Part shown: piece by piece, positions 58,251 through 64,000 of the stretch
How positions within the stretch are numbered: position 1 is the stretch's first letter
Layout: every line of letters starts with the position of its first letter
From: Meandrina meandrites
Taxonomy: Eukaryota; Cnidaria; Anthozoa; Scleractinia; Meandrinidae
Length of the DNA stretch: 64,000 nt
Direction: 5' to 3'
Assembly (NCBI GenBank): GCA_963693305.1
Contig: OY855905.1
Coordinates: 48,958,944 to 49,022,943 of the forward strand
Made by a program: the position numbers and the translations under genes
The notes under the pieces: generated by a model
Seen by the model: the letters and a program-made list of their open reading frames with translations, nothing else
The model's database searches: none
What the model was told of the DNA's origin: nothing

Positions 58251-59055
58251 GGGCCAATTCGCACTAGCGGACAAATTTTGCAACAATTGGTAGATTTTAT
58301 CACTTGTGTGTCACTTGTTATAGAAAACAAGTGCAAATACGTTTTTTGAGACCTAGAACTTGTCAAACAATTCAGGAAAACAAAGAAGGAGTTGTCTTAT
58401 GATTGGTCCGTCTTGCACATGCGATACATTTTGTCAAACAATCGCAAAAACGAGTGCGAACGACTTGTTAGACAAGGGCAAATTTTGTCAAAACGGACAA
58501 ATCTTCAAAGGGGCCGATGTCCTGCCTCGAGGCAGGACAATTCATGACAAGTCGCATTCCCACACCCCTCGTAATGCCAGATAACAATACGTTGTTGATT
58601 GGCTATTGTGTTTGGTCTGGATTGTACTAAAAAACAACACGGGAATTTTTTCCACGATAGGCGAAAAACACGTTTGTGTGCCGAGGTGAGGTCGTGGAAG
58701 GATTGTAATACCGGGGTTGGAACAAAAGAATGCAGAGGGAACCAGTTTGCGCCCATAAATGGAGGGGAAAAGAAATAGTTTTCTTGCCATATTTTCCCGG
58801 CACTTCAGTACACGCACACTTCAAATGCAAATCGTTTTAAAATTTTTCACCACATGGACCTGACTGATTATTTGATGTTTGCACAAGACGACCGTGCCCA
58901 GAAATGTACAAGGATGCCAGAAGCACGTGCAGAGCTATTGTACTAATAAATACACCTTTAGTTTTCTTCAAAATGTCTCTGACTTGTCGCGACAATTTTG
59001 CTTTTGTCGAAAATGTTATGACATTTAAAACTTGTCCGCTAGTGCGAATCGGCCC
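58251..59055. mobile_element. 805-bp TAA-flanked element, Harbinger-like
   Basis: The ends GGGCCAATTCGCACTAGCGG and CCGCTAGTGCGAATCGGCCC are inverted, with TAA at 58248-58250 and 59056-59058. A 3-bp TWA duplication and GGGCC-type ends fit PIF/Harbinger. The internal word TTTTGTCAAAC recurs. No transposase is seen. Confidence 0.8.
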
Positions 59056-59559
59056 TAAATGAGCAGCAGTGTCTTATCAAGTTTAAAACACGAGGCGGAG
59101 CCGAGTGTTTTAGACTTGATAAAACACGAACTGCGAAGCTATTGAACGGCTTCAAAATATTCTGATGTAGATCAACTCATTCTTGCACTAATATTTAGCT
59201 TTGGGGTTATTTTGGCCTAGAAAATTGGACGTTAAGTTTAGCCTTGTCTTTATCAGATATAAAGACACTCATTAAACATTAATTTCTCTTGTATTTTCTT
59301 TATGAATTATTAATGAGTTTTTGAATGTACAGTAAAAGTTGTTTGCACTGTACAAACGGCAAGCAGAAAAAAGATTTCCGGCGATTTATTGCAGAGAACT
59401 TTTGAATTTCGATGCGTACCTGAGCGGAAACCAATTCAGAACCAATCACAAGTGGACCGTTTCCGTGAGCCATGTATATTTTTTTGTTTTCGAAAGCCGG
59501 AAAATTCAAAATTTGCAGGAAAAATGAGTGCCATGCAATAAACTGCTTACTTACCTCGC

Positions 59560-59665
59560 TTGCTCGAGCCGTTCTGGGGAATATTGGCCCTCAGTGGTTT
59601 TTGTACGTTTTTTTTTTTCCACGACCTCGGGCCAATATTCCCCAGTACCAGGCCCTCGCGTCGCG
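59560..59665. repeat. Small hairpin element
   Basis: CTGGGGAATATTGGCCC at 59574-59590 pairs with GGGCCAATATTCCCCAG at 59629-59645. Confidence 0.75.
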
Positions 59666-59714
59666 CTCGGTTAGTAACAGGTTAATATTGACGTATCTCT
59701 GGCAAGCAATATTA

Positions 59715-59944
59715 GAGAGGTTAAGCATGACGTTTACGGCAAACGGCAAACGGCAAAAATAATTCTGATTTTGCTCACTTTTTCTTTAGCACTTAAATAA
59801 AGCCTGTCGAAAAATAGGAAAAAAATCCCTTAATCACAGTAAATGCAAACAATTTCCCTAAATTGTACAAACGGCTAAAATCAGACACCAAAAGTTCGAT
59901 TTTTGCCGTTTGCCGTTTGCCGTAAACGTCATGCTTAACCTCTC
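59715..59944. mobile_element. 230-bp TA-flanked MITE, copy 2
   Basis: Ends GAGAGGTTAAGCATGACG and CGTCATGCTTAACCTCTC are perfect inverted repeats, continuing through TTTACGGCAAACGGCAAACG. TA at 59713-59714 and 59945-59946 is the target duplication, as in Tc1/mariner elements. Confidence 0.85.
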
Positions 59945-60614
59945 TATTCATCGATATTTTCACCCGCCGCAATGCCATTGAGTGCAATCTGGTTTATATT
60001 ATTATCTGTCAAAGATAAATAATACAATACCTTTATTGTTTGTCCTGAAATGTGTCCAGCGATTTTTTCACTAAAACATCGTCGTGCTAAAGTGAGTTTT
60101 CTCCTGATTAGACAACGATCACAGGATCTTTTAATTCCCGGAATCCACGGCGATCTAAACATCACTTTAAAACCTGCGGACACAAATTACGAGTTTAGAG
60201 CGAATCGGAGCACAGCCTTGGAACAGCAAAGGGCTCTGATCAGCCTCCGCCATTTTCGATGCCATCAAAATAATGAAAATTGAATAGTGAAGCGAAATCT
60301 TATTGTATTGGTACAAGTTGTGTTTCACGGTTATTTCTTTCGTTTAGACATCCTCCGCGTAAAATATAATAACGAAGATCCCGTATTTCAACAGAAACAA
60401 GGGCGTGGCTGACAAGGGTCCTCAAGGTGGGTGTAAAGGTGAATTTGAGTGAAATTTAAAGAGGATTAAAGAAGGGAAAGAAGAAAGAAAATTATTTTTG
60501 GAACACCACGAGACAGTTGACCCAACACAAGAGCACCCTAGGTTGTCAGGGGACTGTTTGGATGTCCATCTACTAATTTTTAACTTAACCGACATCTCTG
60601 CACGATGTTACTAA

Positions 60615-61103
60615 GGACCTCTTCATATGAGCCCGGAACCCGGGCTGGCTCAGTTACCGGGATGAATTTTGACGGTCTGTTCATGTGGGAAATATTAGCC
60701 CCGTGACCGGGATGAGATTCAAGAAACAAGAAACAAAACCAAAATGGCGCCACATAAACTTGTATCGTTCGCGACTATCAAAGCTTTGTCGACTCTTGTA
60801 ACTTTACTAATAAAGCTAATTCGAATACTTTTGAAGTGGAAGTGCATACAAGGCAAAATTATTGCGAAAGCGAAGCTAATTTGTCAAAAAAGTTTCGTCC
60901 CGGTAACCGGGCTGAAGTGTTCATATGGGAAAATTTTCATCCCGGTTGCCGAGATCTCGGTTGTAGAAACCGAGATCTCAGTAACCGGGCTGGCCTGCCT
61001 TCTCATATATGAACACATCGAAATTTTTACAAAGGAAATAGGAGTGAGACGAGCTCTCGGTAACCGGGCCAGCCCGGTCAACCGGGCTCTTATGAAGAGG
61101 CCC
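60615..61103. mobile_element. 489-bp TAA-flanked element, Harbinger-like
   Basis: The ends GGACCTCTTCATATGAGCCC and GGGCTCTTATGAAGAGGCCC are inverted, flanked by TAA (60612-60614 and 61104-61106). The interior is full of CCCGGTTACCGGG-type words in both orientations. No transposase. Confidence 0.8.
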
Positions 61104-61106
61104 TAA

Positions 61107-62406
61107 CTCTAGTTCCTGCCCATCAAGATAACTGAGCTGTAAGCCATTAAGCTTGCGAGAGAATCAGATAGGTAATTAATGGCATTCGGGTGGCTGAAAA
61201 AGAAGTTTATTTCTAAGAGACCACTCACCCAGACTAACTAAATCATTCTGAATAGCCATAGAAACGGTAAATACTAGCAAACATAAGATGTCCAGCATTT
61301 CATTGATGAAAACAAAACAAAAACCTAAATCTCTCCAAGAATGGATCCGTGTTAGAATGTTCATAGCCCTCATTTTTCACGTATTTTCTTGATCGTTGAG
61401 CGCGGGAAAACAATCCCGAGAGCATTGGACACCAGCAAAAAACGGGATGCCGGAGCGGGTAGGGGCGGGCTGGTAGCCCGCCCTGTGGAACACCTGAACC
61501 CACCCTTACCAATGAGGAATGGATTAAAGGTATAACCGAACCGGTCAATCAACGGGACTTCCATTCCAAGGTTTGTAGTTTTGAAAAGAATCTGTCATGT
61601 GGTAACACTGAGAATTAAACTTTCGCGAAGTCTAAGTAAACAATTAATGCCAATTTCGATTTCTTTATTAAGCGATTTGCCAATAGTGTAGTCTCCTTCG
61701 AAGCCGTTATTTGGCTCGTCACGCAATGTTCCCTTCCCAGTGCTGCGTGACGACTCAACTGGACAGCACGTGACTTTCCATCACAGGGAACAACAGAAGA
61801 GCCAAACTTTAACCCAGGATTTAACCTTTGTGAATATTACAGCATATTTAAATGTTCGATCGGGCGCTTGTCTAATGTTGACAAGCGCCATGCACGATAT
61901 AATAGTTACATATATAGAAATTTGGCTCCTCTGCACCCTGTATTTTCCAGCTTAAAAACCATGTTGTCAGCAATGAAGCACATCAGAATCGTGTGGGATC
62001 AAATTTAGCAACACAGACCACACAGTATCTCGTTTGCTTTTTATACATCAGGGTTGAGACAAGCACATTTTCGAACATTTCTATTAACCATTACGCAAAC
62101 CGTGAACATAATCACTGTTTGCACAATCCTTTTAAATCACAGTATAAGCTAGTCATATCGATTCACAAGCGTTCCGATCTGAAGTGATCATGTGATGTAG
62201 CAGACATGCCCATATTTGAATGGATGCACGGTTAATGCTGTCGGTATATTAAAGGAGAGAGCAAAGATAAATGGGCTACAGTTTGTAACGAATGTTATTT
62301 TAGCTTACTCACCGCGTGAATGATCCACAGTCTGTTTCGTCTTACAATGCCAACCACAGGTCAACGAGCTTTTGAAAGAATCACAGGCAGACAAGGCTCT
62401 GTGTTT
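61107..62406. other. No gene seen
   Basis: A possible donor ATTG|GTAAGG on the minus strand near 61510 follows a short frame that begins MEVPLIDRFGYT, but nothing ties it to the HMG-CoA reductase gene. Confidence 0.35.
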
Positions 62407-62909
62407 GAGACCGTGTGACGTAGCGTTTAACGGTTCGCGTTATTTGATCTCATACATTCACTGTAATTTGTAACGACTGACCTCGGCTTGATCCAATTGA
62501 TCGCGAGAAATGCTCCATAAAATACTGGATTTTGCATCTTTTAATCCCGAATTGTGATCTACTGTAAGCCAGATGAATTAAGTTCACTATCTTTTTTCTT
62601 TTGCGAGGTATTTTGCGATTTTATGGGTTTTTTTGGTCGTTAATTCCTCGCTAGCCGTCACCGACCCGAGGAATTAACGACCAAAAAACCCATAAAATCG
62701 CAAAATACCTCGCAAAAGAAAAAAGGTAAGTGAACTTTAGTTATCTGGCTTACAGTAGATGACAATTCGGGATTAAAAGATGCAAAATCCAGCATTTTAT
62801 GGAGCATTTCTCGCGATCAGTTGGATCAAGCCGAGGTCAGTCGTTACGAATTACAGTGAATATATGAGATTAAATAGCGCGTGCCGTGACACTTACGTCA
62901 CACGGTCTC
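62407..62909. repeat. 503-bp near-perfect palindrome
   Basis: GAGACCGTGTGACG at the left pairs with the complement at the right end, and the arms pair through to a central gap of about 18 bp (near 62650-62667). The innermost ~60 bp (TTTTGCGAGGTATTTTGCGA and so on) are perfect. No coding capacity. This looks like a foldback transposable element of recent origin. Confidence 0.9.
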
Positions 62910-63829
62910 ATGTCTGCCTGTGAAAGTATTTGTTTTGACGCTCGGGCGCTTGAATAATTTTGAGAAAAACAATGGGTTATTTATATCTCCCTCGGATAAC
63001 GGTTTATCGACACTTTTCTAGACCTTTCTACAGTCACTTTTCGTGAGAAAAAGAGTCATTTCGCAATTCTCACGAAAAAGAAAAGGCGATTCGCGATTCA
63101 GTGTTATAACTTGTTTCAGTTATTCCGCAGCCATTTTTATCGGACATCATGTCGAGCGGTGTTTTTTCGCGTAACTGTCTTTCGTGACAGTGAACTCCCG
63201 AAGACTAGCACATTATGGGTTTTCCATACTTAATCGGTGTGAAAGTTGATATTTTCAAGACGTAATTTACAGCCAAACACCTTTTGAACTCAATTTGAAA
63301 TGTGTTTTTTGTCCGTGTTATCTACATGTAAAGAAAATAACATTAAAAAACAAGGAAGACGAAACAATCAGCATCATGGAATTGTTTGAAATAATTTGAA
63401 ACTTCCTTCTTTGAAAGGTGTTGCAAGCAAATGGCATATGACGCAAGTCTTGGAAACCTAGACAATTGTTCACCATTCTGAGAAAAAGTCCTTTCCCAAA
63501 ATAGTATTTCCATGTTTTGATTTGTGCCGAGCATTATGCAAATCACGCCAGTTCCGAGAAAACACAAAGCTTCTTGAGTTCTTCCAGGAATTGACTCTTA
63601 CCGCTTTGAGTCTGCGCACTATCGTGCACATTGTTTTTAAAGACCTTTAAATGTGCTCAACTTGCAAGTTTCATATAAATCTCTTGTATGTTTTCACTTG
63701 AAGTTTTGGTTTTTAGTGAAACAATGAGAAGAACTTGAAACATCGTGAACACCGACAAGTTTCAATATATTGGATATTGTGTGAGAATGTTTTTATCGCT
63801 GTGTTGTCAAACTGGGTGTCTGCATTAGC
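62910..63829. other. No gene seen
   Basis: Nothing recognisable; a small inverted pair CGTGAGAAAAAG / TCTCACGAAAAAG lies at 63043-63082. Confidence 0.4.
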
Positions 63830-64000
63830 ATGTCGCATCGGCGAACTCAAGGCGCCTCGAAGCAGAAATTTCCGTCAAAACCGAAAGGGATTACGTTGAA
63901 CATAAACATTTGGGAAGATCGCTTCCCAACCAGCACCGGTCAAGGAAATCGCAGTCGCATTGGAGATTTCGAAAATCATCTCCGAGCTCATAATTTCCAA
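63830..64000 (+). CDS. Possible gene start, open to right edge
   Basis: From the ATG at 63830 the frame stays open for 57 codons to the window end: SHRRTQGASKQKFPSKPKGI, then WEDRFPTSTGQGNRSRIGDF. The N-terminus is basic. No family is recognised. It could be the first exon of a host gene or chance; a longer window is required to judge. Confidence 0.35.
   Translation, partial: MSHRRTQGASKQKFPSKPKGITLNINIWEDRFPTSTGQGNRSRIGDFENHLRAHNFQ

Noticed and set aside
61300..61564. Possible upstream HMG-CoA reductase exon on the minus strand
   Set aside because: Despite a donor-like GTAAGG, the peptide shows no resemblance to the enzyme's N-terminal region and no phase-compatible acceptor was found.

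Overview
The window looks like intron-rich, AT-rich animal DNA, most likely from a cnidarian (coral, anemone or relative). That guess rests on split genes with GT-AG introns, Penelope-like and CR1/L2-type retroelements, many short inverted-repeat DNA transposons, and Maverick/Polinton protein families that I associate with cnidarian genomes. The species cannot be told from the sequence.

One host gene runs through most of the window on the minus strand: a 3-hydroxy-3-methylglutaryl-CoA reductase (HMG-CoA reductase). Six exons (57499-57809, 33363-33550, 30735-31000, 16986-17196, 16043-16194, 12953-13084) join in phase into about 420 codons that cover the whole catalytic domain, with Glu, Lys, Asp and His catalytic residues, a stop codon and a downstream AATAAA. 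Its introns are swollen by mobile elements. The 23.9-kb intron between the first two visible exons holds a 16.5-kb Maverick/Polinton. The 13.5-kb intron between the third and fourth holds a 7.7-kb TTAA-flanked transposon.

1-12 kb: LINE, Penelope-like, hAT and inverted-repeat fragments, including a hAT element nested in a Penelope-like copy. 13-19 kb: 3' HMG-CoA reductase exons, a Penelope-like element with an inverted tail copy and an 11-unit 31-bp tandem repeat, two LINE tails and a tRNA-like sequence. 19-29 kb: a diverged ~200-bp satellite split by the TTAA transposon, whose multi-exon gene encodes a transposase-like protein. 29-36 kb: two HMG-CoA reductase exons and repeats.

36.2-52.7 kb: the Maverick/Polinton, with 5-6 bp target duplication (CAACT/CAACTA) and terminal inverted repeats. 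It encodes protein-primed DNA polymerase B, integrase, packaging ATPase, a double-jelly-roll-like major capsid protein, a penton-like protein and at least eight proteins of unknown role. Together they would copy, package and integrate the element. Each terminal repeat is itself a ~206-bp hairpin. No adenain-type protease was recognised. Three genes carry single-base frameshifts while the rest are open. Short palindromes are scattered through its minus-strand gene cluster and concentrated in one 3'-3' intergenic region.

53-64 kb: a second TTAA element, a broken Myb/SANT-like gene, the 5'-most visible HMG-CoA reductase exon, twin 230-bp TA-flanked elements, two TAA-flanked (Harbinger-like) elements, a 503-bp palindrome, and an open plus-strand frame running off the right edge.
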